DNA of 64,000 nt from assembly GCF_019195455.1 (NCBI RefSeq), contig NZ_JAIMBW010000001.1, positions 62,001 through 126,000 on the forward strand, read 5' to 3'. The position numbers and the translations under genes were made by a program. The notes beneath the pieces were generated by a model, which saw only the letters and a program-made list of their open reading frames with translations, ran no database searches and was not told the DNA's origin. This stretch comes from Gymnodinialimonas phycosphaerae (GTDB taxonomy: Bacteria; Pseudomonadota; Alphaproteobacteria; Rhodobacterales; Rhodobacteraceae). Position 1 is the stretch's first letter. Each line of letters opens with the position of its first letter. Of this stretch, positions 17,405-26,560 are shown piece after piece.

Positions 17405-18316
17405 TTGAACCGCGCCCGCGATCTGGCCGGATACGGCGCGCATCCGCCCGATGTCCGCTGGCCCGGCGGCGCGGGACTTGCGGTGAACTTCGTGCTCAAC
17501 GTCGAAGAAGGCTCCGAGTATTCCATCGGTGACGGCGATGGCCGATCCGAGAGCGCGCTTAGCGAAGTCCGCGCCTCTCGTGTGCCGCAAGGGTCGCGCG
17601 ATCTGGCGGCGGAATCGATGTATGAATACGGCAGTCGCGTGGGTTTTTGGCGGATCCACGATCTGTTCCGCGCCCGCAACCTGCCGATGACCATCTTCGC
17701 CAGTGCCCTTGCGTTGGAACGGACCCCAGACATCGCCGCCGCCATCGCCGCGACGCAGTGGGATATCTGCGCCCACGGCTACCGCTGGATCGAGGCCTAT
17801 CACCAGACCCCAGAGGTCGAGGCTGATCACATCGCCCGCGCCTACGACAGTCTTCTGGCTACCGTCGGGCGCGCGCCGCAAGGCTTTTACTGTCGCTACT
17901 CCGCGTCGACGGCGACACGGGGATTAGTCGTGGCCCACGGGGGATTTGCCTACGACAGCGACGCCTACAACGACGATCTGCCCTATTGGACAGACGTGGC
18001 GGGCCAGCCGCACCTCGTGGTGCCCTATACGATGGTCACCAATGACGCGAAGTTCCTGTCGGGGGATGTGTTCTCGGGCGGAGCTTTCGGCGATTTCCTG
18101 ATCGACAGTTTCGATGTTCTGCACGCCGAGGCAAAGGCCAAACCCCGCATGATGTCTGTGGGCCTGCACAGCCGGATCATCGGCCATCCGGGCCGTCTGG
18201 CAGGGCTGATCCGATTCATGGATCACCTTGCAAAACATGATGACGTCTGGGTCTGCCGCCGCGACGAGATCGCGCAGCATTGGCGCGAGGTCCAACCGCC
18301 ACCGGCCCGCCCATGA
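17405..18316 (+). CDS. PuuE-like polysaccharide-deacetylase-family hydrolase
   Basis: A 303-residue NodB-fold enzyme closest to cofactor-independent allantoinase PuuE: NFVLNVEEGSEYS near residue 30, EYGSRVGFWRI near 75, AHGYRWIEAY near 125 and YDSDAYNDDLPYW near 190 all match that branch. The start appears to be TTG at 17405, preceded by GGAG; the upstream GTG frame is closed. It overlaps the AllA-like gene by 4 bp, so an allantoinase-like ring opening or related amide hydrolysis is supported by context. Uricase and other purine genes are absent. Confidence 0.82.
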   Translation: MNRARDLAGYGAHPPDVRWPGGAGLAVNFVLNVEEGSEYSIGDGDGRSESALSEVRASRVPQGSRDLAAESMYEYGSRVGFWRIHDLFRARNLPMTIFASALALERTPDIAAAIAATQWDICAHGYRWIEAYHQTPEVEADHIARAYDSLLATVGRAPQGFYCRYSASTATRGLVVAHGGFAYDSDAYNDDLPYWTDVAGQPHLVVPYTMVTNDAKFLSGDVFSGGAFGDFLIDSFDVLHAEAKAKPRMMSVGLHSRIIGHPGRLAGLIRFMDHLAKHDDVWVCRRDEIAQHWREVQPPPARP

Positions 18317-18798
18317 TGCCGCCGAAGGTCCCCTTGTTGCCCCCCGACGCCGCGGCCTTTGCGCCCTATGGCCACCTTGTGGTGCCCCCGGATGTCCCCG
18401 GCAGGCGCCAGTTCTACAGCGATACCCTTCACACCCGGCCCGCGGGCAGTGCGCCGGTGCTTCACGTCAATCACGTCCTGCCCCAAAGCCTTCCTGTTGA
18501 GGTCAGCGGGATCGAGCGGCATCCCCACGCGGCCCAGTGTTTTCTGCCCCTCGACGTGGCGCGCTACGTGGTGATGGTGATGCCCTCGGACGGTCAGGGC
18601 CAGCCCGCGCCTGAACGTGCGCTGGCTTTCCTGATGCCCGGCACCATGGGGATCAGCTACAATCCCGGCGTTTGGCACCTGGGGGCGACGGTCCTGGACA
18701 GGCCCGGCCATTTCGCCGTCTTGATGTGGCGTGGTGGACCGCAACAGGATGACGAATTCCGCACCATCGCGCCGATGACCCTCGTCGCCCAACCCTAG
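18313..18798 (+). CDS. Ureidoglycolate lyase (AllA)-family protein
   Basis: A 161-residue cupin-like protein of the AllA family. It has the N-terminal FAPYGHLVVPP, the central ERHPHAAQCFLPL with conserved His and Gln, and MGISYNPGVWH near residue 115, which matches the lyase's signature. AllA releases urea from ureidoglycolate. Its fusion-like overlap with the PuuE-like gene and the AllD-like gene on the opposite arm suggest a ureide-type intermediate. Urease genes are not in the window. Confidence 0.82.
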   Translation: MMPPKVPLLPPDAAAFAPYGHLVVPPDVPGRRQFYSDTLHTRPAGSAPVLHVNHVLPQSLPVEVSGIERHPHAAQCFLPLDVARYVVMVMPSDGQGQPAPERALAFLMPGTMGISYNPGVWHLGATVLDRPGHFAVLMWRGGPQQDDEFRTIAPMTLVAQP

Positions 18799-18834
18799 CG
18801 CGCTTGACTGCCGTGCCAGAAGAAAGAGACCAAG

Positions 18835-19734
18835 ATGCCTCGCAAGATTGAACTGTTTGTCCCCGCGATTACGCCCTTTGCCGCCGACCTTTCGGTCGAC
18901 ACGGAACGGTTCGTCGCCAACGCCCACCGCTTGATCGCGAACGGTGCCCATGGCCTTGCCCCCTTCGGCACCACGAGTGAGGCCAATTCCCTGTCGGTGG
19001 CCGAGCGTATGGAAGCGCTGGATGCCCTGATCGACAGCGGCCTTGATGCGTCGCTGTTGATCCCCGGGACGGGCTGTTGCAACGCCGCCGAAACCATTGC
19101 CCTGTCGGCCCACGCAACGCAACGCGGCTGTCGCGGTGTGCTGATGTTGCCGCCGTTCTACTACAAGGGCGTCAGCGATGAGGGCGTGTTCAATGCCTAT
19201 GCACAGGTGATCGAGGCCGTGGGCCCGGATCTGCGCGTCTACCTCTACCACATCCCGCAAATGTCCGGCGTGGCGATTACGTTGCCTCTGATCGAGCGGT
19301 TGATCGCTCGTTTCGGCGACCAGATCGCAGGCCTGAAGGACAGCTCCGGCAAGTGGGACAACACTGCGGCCGTGATCGCGGCATTTCCGCAGATCGATAC
19401 CTATTCGGCCTCGGAATCGATGATCCCGCAGAATATCGCGGCGGGCGGGGCAGGGTGCATCAGCGCCAGCCTCAACGTGAACCCCACCGGCATTCGTGCC
19501 TTGGTCGATGGGTTGAATGGCCCGAATCACGACGCGTTACATGCGCAGGTCAGCGCGGTGCGCACCATCTTTGAAGGCATCCCTTTGATCCCCGCCATCA
19601 AGGCTGCCATCGCGGCCCAGACCGGAGAGGTCGACTATGCCCGCGTACGCCCGCCGTTCGTCGACTTGGGCGACGCCCATGCCGATGCCGTGGCCGAGGC
19701 TGTCCGCATCGCGGGCCCGCAGAGGCCATCATGA
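18835..19734 (+). CDS. Dihydrodipicolinate synthase-family aldolase/lyase
   Basis: A 299-residue DapA/NanA superfamily TIM barrel. The Schiff-base Lys lies in IAGLKDSSG near residue 165, the catalytic Tyr in YLYHIP near 137, and the GTTSEANSL motif near 45 replaces the usual GTTGE. Family reactions are pyruvate-dependent aldol condensation or cleavage and dehydratase reactions. It is unlikely to be the lysine-pathway DapA given its place between catabolic genes. AAGA lies just before the ATG; the gene overlaps the next by 4 bp. Confidence 0.85.
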   Translation: MPRKIELFVPAITPFAADLSVDTERFVANAHRLIANGAHGLAPFGTTSEANSLSVAERMEALDALIDSGLDASLLIPGTGCCNAAETIALSAHATQRGCRGVLMLPPFYYKGVSDEGVFNAYAQVIEAVGPDLRVYLYHIPQMSGVAITLPLIERLIARFGDQIAGLKDSSGKWDNTAAVIAAFPQIDTYSASESMIPQNIAAGGAGCISASLNVNPTGIRALVDGLNGPNHDALHAQVSAVRTIFEGIPLIPAIKAAIAAQTGEVDYARVRPPFVDLGDAHADAVAEAVRIAGPQRPS

Positions 19735-20654
19735 CGACAGGTCCCATCCTCGTGACCGGGGCGGGCGGCTTTGTCTGCTCCGAGTTGGCGCTGGCGCTGC
19801 ACCGGGCGGGCCGGGAGGTTGTGGCGTTGGACCGTGCGTTCGATGCCGCAACGTCAGACCGTTTGAATGGGATCCGCAGGGTGGAGGGCGAGCTTGCACA
19901 GGTCTTGGACGCGCTGGGACCCTGCGCTGCGGTGGTTCATGGTGCAGCCATTACCGCCTCGCCCGAGAGGCTGGGGATCACCCGCGCCGCGCATATTCGC
20001 CGCAACATGGACCTTCTGACCGCGACGCTGGAGTTTTCTCAAAGCGCGCGGGCGTCGCGCTTCCTTTTCGTCAGTTCAATGGGCGTGTTCGAGCCCGATG
20101 ACACGCCGACCCCCGGCGGCTGCGTGACCGAGGCCACGCGCCCGACCGCTGATTGCACCTATTGCGCGGCTAAACATGCGGGCGAGTTGCTGACCGCGTC
20201 AGCGGCGATGCCCGGTTTCGAGACGCTCAGCCTGCGACTTGGAAATATTTTTGGCCCCCATGAGGCTGTGCGCGAAAGCCGTCAGCACCTTTGCGTTGTC
20301 GCGCGGATGGTAGCGGAGGCGCGCGCGAGCGGTATTATCACCGTGCAGACGCCCGACGCGCGGCGCGAATGGGCGTGGTTGCCGGATCTGGCCGATGCCA
20401 TCGCACGGCTCATGACGGATCATTGGGCGCAGCCTGTCCTGCATGCAGGCGCGCCGCCTGTCATGGGAGACCTCGATCTGGCGCGGGCGGTGGCGGCGCG
20501 TGTTCCGGGCACAACGATCCGCCTTGCATCCCCGCCCCACGCCGCAATCCGCCCCCCCATGTCCAGCGGGTTTGAGACCGCGTTGACGCATACGGCATGG
20601 ACCGTGATGGACGACGCCCTTGATCACTTGATCCCGTTGGAGGCCGCGCCATGA
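19731..20654 (+). CDS. NAD-dependent epimerase/dehydratase (extended SDR)
   Basis: A 307-residue extended short-chain dehydrogenase. The N-terminal strand-turn VTGAGGFVCSEL corresponds to GxxGxxG but with Cys at the last Gly, an unusual change. The catalytic triad looks present: Ser in FVSSMGVF near residue 115 and YCAAK near 145. The C terminus is sugar-epimerase-like and ends in a Pro-rich stretch. Probably acts on a sugar, uronate or hydroxy acid derivative. It overlaps both neighbours by 4 bp. Confidence 0.8.
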   Translation: MTTGPILVTGAGGFVCSELALALHRAGREVVALDRAFDAATSDRLNGIRRVEGELAQVLDALGPCAAVVHGAAITASPERLGITRAAHIRRNMDLLTATLEFSQSARASRFLFVSSMGVFEPDDTPTPGGCVTEATRPTADCTYCAAKHAGELLTASAAMPGFETLSLRLGNIFGPHEAVRESRQHLCVVARMVAEARASGIITVQTPDARREWAWLPDLADAIARLMTDHWAQPVLHAGAPPVMGDLDLARAVAARVPGTTIRLASPPHAAIRPPMSSGFETALTHTAWTVMDDALDHLIPLEAAP

Positions 20655-21691
20655 CACCGCTGCGCCTGATCATTGTGGGCCTCGGTGCCCGCGCGCGCAC
20701 CTGGATACAGGTGGTGCGGGCCAATCCCGATCTGGAGATCGTGGCGCTTTGCGATCCCGATCCCGCCGCGCGCGCCAAGGCTGCAGAGCAGTTCCCCGGT
20801 TTGCCGATCGGTGCGGACATAACCGAGATCATAGGCACCGCAGCCGATGCCGTCTTGCTGGCCACGCCACCGGGCGGGCGCGAAGGCCAGATGGAGGCCG
20901 CGTGCAAGGCGGGTCTTGCGATCCTTGCCGAAAAGCCGCTTTCAGATAGCGTCGTCACCGCCGCGCGCTTCGTCGAGATGGCCGAGGACGCGGGCGTGCC
21001 CCTGATTGTGGGCCTCAACTTCCGCTACCTTGCCGTCACGCAGGAGATGCGCCGCCTGTTGCAAAGCGGCGCTATCGGTACGCCAGAATTCGGACGCTTC
21101 ATCTACGAGCGTTGGCGCGACGGCACGCAGGATTGGCTGAACAAATACCCGCTGACCATGGATCACCCGATGCTGTGGGAACAGTCGATCCACCACTTCG
21201 ATCTGATGCGCTATGTCTACGACACCGAGCCCGCGCATATCCAAGCCCACACGTTCAACCCCAGTTGGACAATGTACAAGGGCGACACCAATGTCTCGGC
21301 GCTGATCGCGTTCGAGAACGGGATGAGCGTGAACTACCAAGGCACCTGGCAGGCGGGCCATGATCCGATGAACTTCAAATGGCGCACCGATGGATCGGAA
21401 GGGATCGTGGAGCAACGCGCCATGTTCGGCGATCTGGCCTGGGCTAAGCGGATGGAGCCGGAATTGACGCCGATCCCACTGCCCGAGCATGTCGCGTGGA
21501 TTACCGACGCCGAGGCACTTCTACGTAGTTTTGTCCAAGGCTTGCGGGGCGAAACCCCGCCGGAATGCACCGGGCGCGACCACTTGCAATCTCTTTTCAT
21601 GCTGGAGGCCTGCATCCTGGCCTCTTGCCGCCGCGCGGCCGTCACCATCGACGAGGTCCGCGCGCTTACCCAATCAAAGGAGACCCCATGA
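20651..21691 (+). CDS. Gfo/Idh/MocA-family oxidoreductase, copy 1
   Basis: A 346-residue NAD(P)-dependent oxidoreductase with an N-terminal Rossmann fold (IIVGLGARARTWIQ) and the conserved EKPLSD lysine block near residue 96. The C-terminal substrate domain includes HPMLWEQSIHHFDLMRYV with the usual His. This family oxidises or reduces sugars, inositols and related compounds. It overlaps the following Gfo/Idh gene by 4 bp; the two share family but are clearly diverged, suggesting sequential or partnered steps. Confidence 0.87.
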   Translation: MTPLRLIIVGLGARARTWIQVVRANPDLEIVALCDPDPAARAKAAEQFPGLPIGADITEIIGTAADAVLLATPPGGREGQMEAACKAGLAILAEKPLSDSVVTAARFVEMAEDAGVPLIVGLNFRYLAVTQEMRRLLQSGAIGTPEFGRFIYERWRDGTQDWLNKYPLTMDHPMLWEQSIHHFDLMRYVYDTEPAHIQAHTFNPSWTMYKGDTNVSALIAFENGMSVNYQGTWQAGHDPMNFKWRTDGSEGIVEQRAMFGDLAWAKRMEPELTPIPLPEHVAWITDAEALLRSFVQGLRGETPPECTGRDHLQSLFMLEACILASCRRAAVTIDEVRALTQSKETP

Positions 21692-22770
21692 TCAATGTCG
21701 GTATCATCGGCGCGAGTTTCGCGCGCGACGCGTATCTTCCTGCGTTTGCTCATATCAAGGACGCCCAGGTCGTTGCCCTCGCCTCGGGCCGGATGGAAAG
21801 CGCCCAAGCCGCGGCGGAGCCCTATGGCATCACGGCTGTCTATGACGATTGGAAAAAGATGCTGGCGGATCACAAGCTTGATCTGGTGTGCATTGCCACG
21901 CCCACGGTGATGCATGCGCCGATGACGCTGGCCGCGATCGCCAAGGGCGCCCATGTGTTGTGCGAAAAGCCCACCGCGATGAACGCGGGCGAGGCGCGGC
22001 AGATGCTGGACGCGGCGCGCAAGGCAAACCGCCTGCACATGATCGATCACGAATTGCGCTTCAACCCCACGCGGATGCGGATTGCCGAGCTGATCCACGG
22101 CGGCGATCTGGGCGAGATCCGGCATGTGAATATCACCAATATCGGCGCGTCCTGGGCTAATCCTGCGTCTCGCCCAAAGGGGGATTGGTGGTCTGATGCG
22201 TCCATGGGCGGCGGGCGCATGGGGGCCAACGGCTCTCACCAGGTCGACATGTTGCGCTGGTGGTTGGGCGAGCCCGCGTCCGTGGTGGGGCAGGCGCTGA
22301 CCGTCGTGCCGGACCGGGTGTGCAAACACACCGGAGAGGCGTGGACCGCGACATCCGACGATCTGTCGCACATGACGCTGGAGATGCGATCCGGCGCGCT
22401 GGCGCAGGTCTTCATGAGCGGTGTGGCCGCCGCGAACATGGGCAATGAGACGCAGATTTTCGGCACCAAGGGGACCATCACGTTAAGCAACAGCGACGAG
22501 AAGCTGTATTTCGCCCGCGCCGGGCAATCGTTCGAGGACATCAGCGTGGAGGACCCGAACGCCGCGCTTGCAGGCCTGAACAAGGGCATCTGGAACGTCT
22601 CTGTCACCGGGGCGCTGCAAGAGCTGTGCGCCGCCATCCGGGAGGATCGCGGGTTGAAGCAGGGCGCCAGCTTCGTGGACGGCTTGCGCAACCAGATGGT
22701 CGTAGACGCGGTCTTCGCGTCCACCAAAAGCCGGAAGTGGGAAGACCTCGACATGTCAGGCGCGGTTTGA
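21688..22770 (+). CDS. Gfo/Idh/MocA-family oxidoreductase, copy 2
   Basis: A 360-residue paralogue with Rossmann motif VGIIGASFARDAYL, the LCEKPTAMN lysine block near residue 94 and a C-terminal domain with MGANGSHQVDMLRWW near 180 carrying the active-site His. ATG at 21688 follows AAAGGAGA and overlaps the previous stop. Substrate unknown; probably a sugar or uronate-like compound as for copy 1. Confidence 0.87.
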   Translation: MINVGIIGASFARDAYLPAFAHIKDAQVVALASGRMESAQAAAEPYGITAVYDDWKKMLADHKLDLVCIATPTVMHAPMTLAAIAKGAHVLCEKPTAMNAGEARQMLDAARKANRLHMIDHELRFNPTRMRIAELIHGGDLGEIRHVNITNIGASWANPASRPKGDWWSDASMGGGRMGANGSHQVDMLRWWLGEPASVVGQALTVVPDRVCKHTGEAWTATSDDLSHMTLEMRSGALAQVFMSGVAAANMGNETQIFGTKGTITLSNSDEKLYFARAGQSFEDISVEDPNAALAGLNKGIWNVSVTGALQELCAAIREDRGLKQGASFVDGLRNQMVVDAVFASTKSRKWEDLDMSGAV

Positions 22771-23480
22771 TGCCCGCGCTGAAGGATCAACGGGTGCTGA
22801 TCACCGGGGCCGGGCAGGGGCTGGGGGCTGCAATCGCGCGGGTCTTTGCGGCACAGGGGGCGGACTTGATCCTGATGGATGTGGATGAGGCCAGTCTGGC
22901 CGCCGTGAACAATCAGATTGGCGGCAAGGCCATGTTGATGACCGTGGATCTCGCCGACGCAAGCGCCACGCAAAGCGCCATTGCAGCGCTTCCCGGGCCG
23001 GTCGATACACTTATCCACAACGCGGCGATCCTGCGGCCTGAGCCGTTGGAGGACGTCAGTCTGGCGACCTTCCAGGCCACGATGGACGTGGGCATTCAGG
23101 CGGGCTTTCAGCTGTCCCAAGCGATCTGGCCCGCGATGAAAGCCAAAGGTGGGGCGCTGATCTTTGTGTCATCGCAATCGGGCATCAAGGGCTTCGTGGA
23201 CGAAACCGCCTATTGCGCAGCCAAACATGCCCTTGAAGGTTTCTCCAAATGCCTCGCCATGGAAGGCGAGGCCCATGGCATCATCTCGTGCACCATTACC
23301 CCCGGAAAAGCGATGCACACGCCCATGTCCGAGCGGAATTATCCCCCCGAATTGAAAGCTCAGTGGATCGAACCGGAACACCTGGCCCCCGCCTTCGTCC
23401 ACATTGCCACCAGCCGCGACCCGGCGCTCTCGGGCCAGCGCTTGAATGCGTGGGCTCTGTCACAGGAGCATCCCCTATGA
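22770..23480 (+). CDS. Short-chain dehydrogenase/reductase (classical SDR)
   Basis: A 236-residue classical SDR: cofactor motif TGAGQGLGAA, NAAIL after strand 4, catalytic Ser in FVSSQSGIKG and YCAAK near residue 148. The start ATG at 22770 overlaps the previous stop by one base (TGATG), and its own stop overlaps the M20 start. It likely oxidises or reduces a hydroxyl or keto group of a pathway intermediate. Confidence 0.88.
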   Translation: MPALKDQRVLITGAGQGLGAAIARVFAAQGADLILMDVDEASLAAVNNQIGGKAMLMTVDLADASATQSAIAALPGPVDTLIHNAAILRPEPLEDVSLATFQATMDVGIQAGFQLSQAIWPAMKAKGGALIFVSSQSGIKGFVDETAYCAAKHALEGFSKCLAMEGEAHGIISCTITPGKAMHTPMSERNYPPELKAQWIEPEHLAPAFVHIATSRDPALSGQRLNAWALSQEHPL

Positions 23481-24838
23481 GTGATATGCAGGCCATCTAC
23501 GCCTATATCGACGCCCACGCAGATGAGTTTGTCGCGGATTTGCAGGCGTTCGTGCAGCAACCCTCCATCTCCGCCCAGGACATTGGGTTGCGCGACTGCG
23601 CGGCGCTGATCCGCGACATGATGCACCGCGACGGGCTTCCGGCGGAGTTTCATGAACTGGAAGCAGGCCCCCCCGTTGTCTATGGCGAGGTGCCGTCGAA
23701 GTCGCAGAAGACGCTGCTGTGCTATTCCCACTACGACGTGCAGCCCCCCGAACCGATCGAGGCCTGGACCCACGGCGGCCCTTGGTCCGGTGCGGTGGTG
23801 GACGGCGTGCTTTACGGGCGCGGGGCGACGGACAACAAATCCGGCGTGCTGGCGTTTAACAAGGCCGCCAAGGCGTTCCTTGCGGTGCGCGGCGAAGTGC
23901 CCGTGGGCCTTAAACTTCTTATAGAAGGAGAGGAGGAGATCGGCTCCCCCAACCTCGGACCTTGGGCAAAGAAGAACGCGCAGATGCTGGAGGCCGACGG
24001 GATGCATTGCCTCGACGGCTCTTTGGAGATCGGGGTAGAGGTGCCGGATGTGTCCCTTGGCCTGAAGTCCGTGCTGTTTGTTGAACTGGTTGCGCGTGGG
24101 CCGCGCACGGACGTGCATTCCCTGAATGCGCCGCTTGTACCCAACCCGGTCTGGGATCTGGTGCACGCACTGGCAACGATCATGGACCGCGAAAAGAACA
24201 TCCTTATCCCTGATTGGGCAGAGGGCCTGTATGAGCCGACGTCCGAGGACATGGGATATCTGGAAGACAAGGCGGCGCGGATCGATTTTGATATGCTCAA
24301 GGATGAGATGGGTGTGGATGCGTTTGCCCTAGGCCGCGACGGTATCGATGCCCTGCGCGCCCGCACCTATGAGCCGACGGCGAACATCCAGGGCATCACC
24401 GGCGGCTACACCGGCAAGGGCACGAAAACCATCGTCCCGGCCGAGGCGCGCGTGCGCATGGATTTCCGTCTGATCCCCAACATCTCTCCGGCCAAGGCGA
24501 TGGCGAAACTGAAAGCGCATCTCAAGCATCGAGGCTTCCACAACATCGAAGTGATCGGTGAGCCGCGCGTTGAAGAGCCCTACAAAATTTCGGCCCGCGA
24601 AGACATCAGCCAATCCATCATCGCCGCCGCCCATGAGGTCTACGGCGAGCCGCCCATCGTCAACGGTGTCAGCGCCGAGGGTGCGATCCTGAAACACGTC
24701 TGGATCCCCTGCGTGCTGACAGGTTTCGCCAATCCGGGCTGCAACCTGCACGCGCCCGACGAGAACATCCACGTCGACAAATACATCCTCGGCATCAAAT
24801 ACGCCGCCGCCATCATGGAACATTTCGGCCGCTCGTGA
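23477..24838 (+). CDS. M20-family metallopeptidase (carnosinase/dipeptidase-like)
   Basis: A 453-residue M20 peptidase. Metal and catalytic residues are visible: CYSHYDVQPP (HxD) near residue 85, GRGATDNKSG near 115 with the bridging Asp, the catalytic IEGEEEIGSP Glu pair near 150, and the C-terminal His in GCNLHAPDENIH near 430. The lid domain carries the TGGYTGKGTKTIVP block of the CNDP/dipeptidase branch. Likely hydrolyses a dipeptide or N-acyl amino acid. It overlaps the SDR stop by 4 bp. Confidence 0.9.
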   Translation: MSDMQAIYAYIDAHADEFVADLQAFVQQPSISAQDIGLRDCAALIRDMMHRDGLPAEFHELEAGPPVVYGEVPSKSQKTLLCYSHYDVQPPEPIEAWTHGGPWSGAVVDGVLYGRGATDNKSGVLAFNKAAKAFLAVRGEVPVGLKLLIEGEEEIGSPNLGPWAKKNAQMLEADGMHCLDGSLEIGVEVPDVSLGLKSVLFVELVARGPRTDVHSLNAPLVPNPVWDLVHALATIMDREKNILIPDWAEGLYEPTSEDMGYLEDKAARIDFDMLKDEMGVDAFALGRDGIDALRARTYEPTANIQGITGGYTGKGTKTIVPAEARVRMDFRLIPNISPAKAMAKLKAHLKHRGFHNIEVIGEPRVEEPYKISAREDISQSIIAAAHEVYGEPPIVNGVSAEGAILKHVWIPCVLTGFANPGCNLHAPDENIHVDKYILGIKYAAAIMEHFGRS

Positions 24839-24851
24839 AGGAGCCCATCTC

Positions 24852-26525
24852 ATGACCGTCAATATCGCCTTCGACACCTACCACACCTTTCAGGCCATGA
24901 CCGCGCATTTGCAGGCGCTGGCAAAGGCTTATCCGAAGCTTTGCACGCTGACCTCCATCGCGAAAAGCTTTCAAGGCCGCGACGTCTGGTTCGTCACCAT
25001 CACCAACCCTGACACCGGCCCCGGGCTGGAAAAGCCGGGCTTCTACATCGACGCGCAGATCCATGCGGAGGAACACGCAACCAGCGCCACGGCGCTCTAT
25101 GCCTGTGCCTACCTCTTGAACAACTATGGCAGCGATGAGGAGGTCACGCGCCTTGTCGATCAGATGGTGTTCTACATCATCCCCCGCATCAATCCCGACG
25201 GGGCCGAGAACGCCATGACCGCGCCCTATCATCCCTGGTGCGGCAACGGCCGATTCCTTCCCGGCGAGGACCGTCTGGAAGGCCTGATCCCCCAGGATAT
25301 CACCGGAGACGGTTATATCGTGCAAATGCGCGTGCCCGACACCAAGGGCGAGTGGAAATGCGACAGCGAGAACCCCGACATCATGGTGCAGCGCGAACCT
25401 GGCGAGGAGGGGGGCGAATATTTCCGCCTCTACCCCGAAGGGATGATCCGCAACTACGACGGCGTTCATGTGCATATCGAGATGCAGGAAGACGGCAACA
25501 TGAACCGCAACTTCCCCACCAACTGGACGCCGCAGGAATATGGCGCGGGGGAGTATCCGTTTTCAGAGCCTGAGACAGCGGGTATGCGCGACGTGATCCT
25601 GGCCCACCCCAACATCACCGGCATGTGCGCCTACCACACCCATGGCGGTATCATCCTGCGTCCCTCCATGCTGCAAATGGATAGTGAGATGAGCCCCCCG
25701 GATCTTGCGCTGTACAAGGCGCTTGGCGAAGTTGGCGAACGGTTAACGGGCTACCCCACGATTTCGGTCTACGAAGAATTCACCCCCGACAAGTCCAAGG
25801 CCCGCCATGGCACCCTGACCGATTGGACCTACGAGGAGATGGGGATCATCACCTTCGGGACAGAGCTGTGGGATCTGGAGCGCACGGCGGGTGTGCCGAA
25901 GGAAGGGTATTACAACCTTGGGCCGCGCGATGCGGCGACGCAGCGTCTTGTGCACAAATGGGTGGTCGACAACGTGGGCGATCACGGTTTCCGCCCATGG
26001 ACAGCCTTCGATCACCCGCAGCTTGGCCCCGTGGAAGTCGGCGGCATGGTCTATATCTGGAGCTACCGCAACCCGCCCGGAAAGCTGCTGGAAGAAATGT
26101 GCCACAACAACGTGATGTTCAACCTCAAGCACGCCGCGGCGGCGCCGCGTGTGGCCGTTGACACTGTCGACGTCGAAGCCTTGGGCGCTGATCTGTTCCG
26201 GGTCACGGCGGTGGCCTCAAACCACGGCTACCTGCCCACCAACCTTTCGGACGTGGCCGTGAAGAACGGTGTGGCCAAACCCGTGGAACTCAAGATCGCA
26301 TGTGAGGGGGCTGAAGTGGTGATGAATCCCGCTGATGTGAAACTGGGCAACCTCGCGGGGCGCAACGAGCGGCGCTATGCTTATTCCAATTGGGGCCAGC
26401 AGTGGTCGCCCGTGACGCGGAAGGTCGAATGGCTCGTCAAGGCCAAGGGGTCCGATGCCGCCGTGACCGTGACCGTGGCCTCCGAGAAGGGCGGAACTCA
26501 TCGCAAGGTTGCCGCTCTGAGCTAA
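24852..26525 (+). CDS. M14-family zinc carboxypeptidase
   Basis: A 557-residue M14 enzyme, larger than classical carboxypeptidase A because of a C-terminal domain (~residues 400-557). Zinc ligands are DAQIHAEEHATS (HxxE) near residue 75 and His in CAYHTHGG near 260. The substrate-binding RNFPTNW block near 220 and the catalytic Glu in FGTELWDLERT near 340 are present. There is no signal peptide, so it acts in the cytoplasm. GAAGGAG precedes the ATG. Last gene of the right arm. Confidence 0.88.
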   Translation: MTVNIAFDTYHTFQAMTAHLQALAKAYPKLCTLTSIAKSFQGRDVWFVTITNPDTGPGLEKPGFYIDAQIHAEEHATSATALYACAYLLNNYGSDEEVTRLVDQMVFYIIPRINPDGAENAMTAPYHPWCGNGRFLPGEDRLEGLIPQDITGDGYIVQMRVPDTKGEWKCDSENPDIMVQREPGEEGGEYFRLYPEGMIRNYDGVHVHIEMQEDGNMNRNFPTNWTPQEYGAGEYPFSEPETAGMRDVILAHPNITGMCAYHTHGGIILRPSMLQMDSEMSPPDLALYKALGEVGERLTGYPTISVYEEFTPDKSKARHGTLTDWTYEEMGIITFGTELWDLERTAGVPKEGYYNLGPRDAATQRLVHKWVVDNVGDHGFRPWTAFDHPQLGPVEVGGMVYIWSYRNPPGKLLEEMCHNNVMFNLKHAAAAPRVAVDTVDVEALGADLFRVTAVASNHGYLPTNLSDVAVKNGVAKPVELKIACEGAEVVMNPADVKLGNLAGRNERRYAYSNWGQQWSPVTRKVEWLVKAKGSDAAVTVTVASEKGGTHRKVAALS

Positions 26526-26560
26526 GGTGAAGTGTCGGCCTTCCAGGGGCGCGCGTGCCC

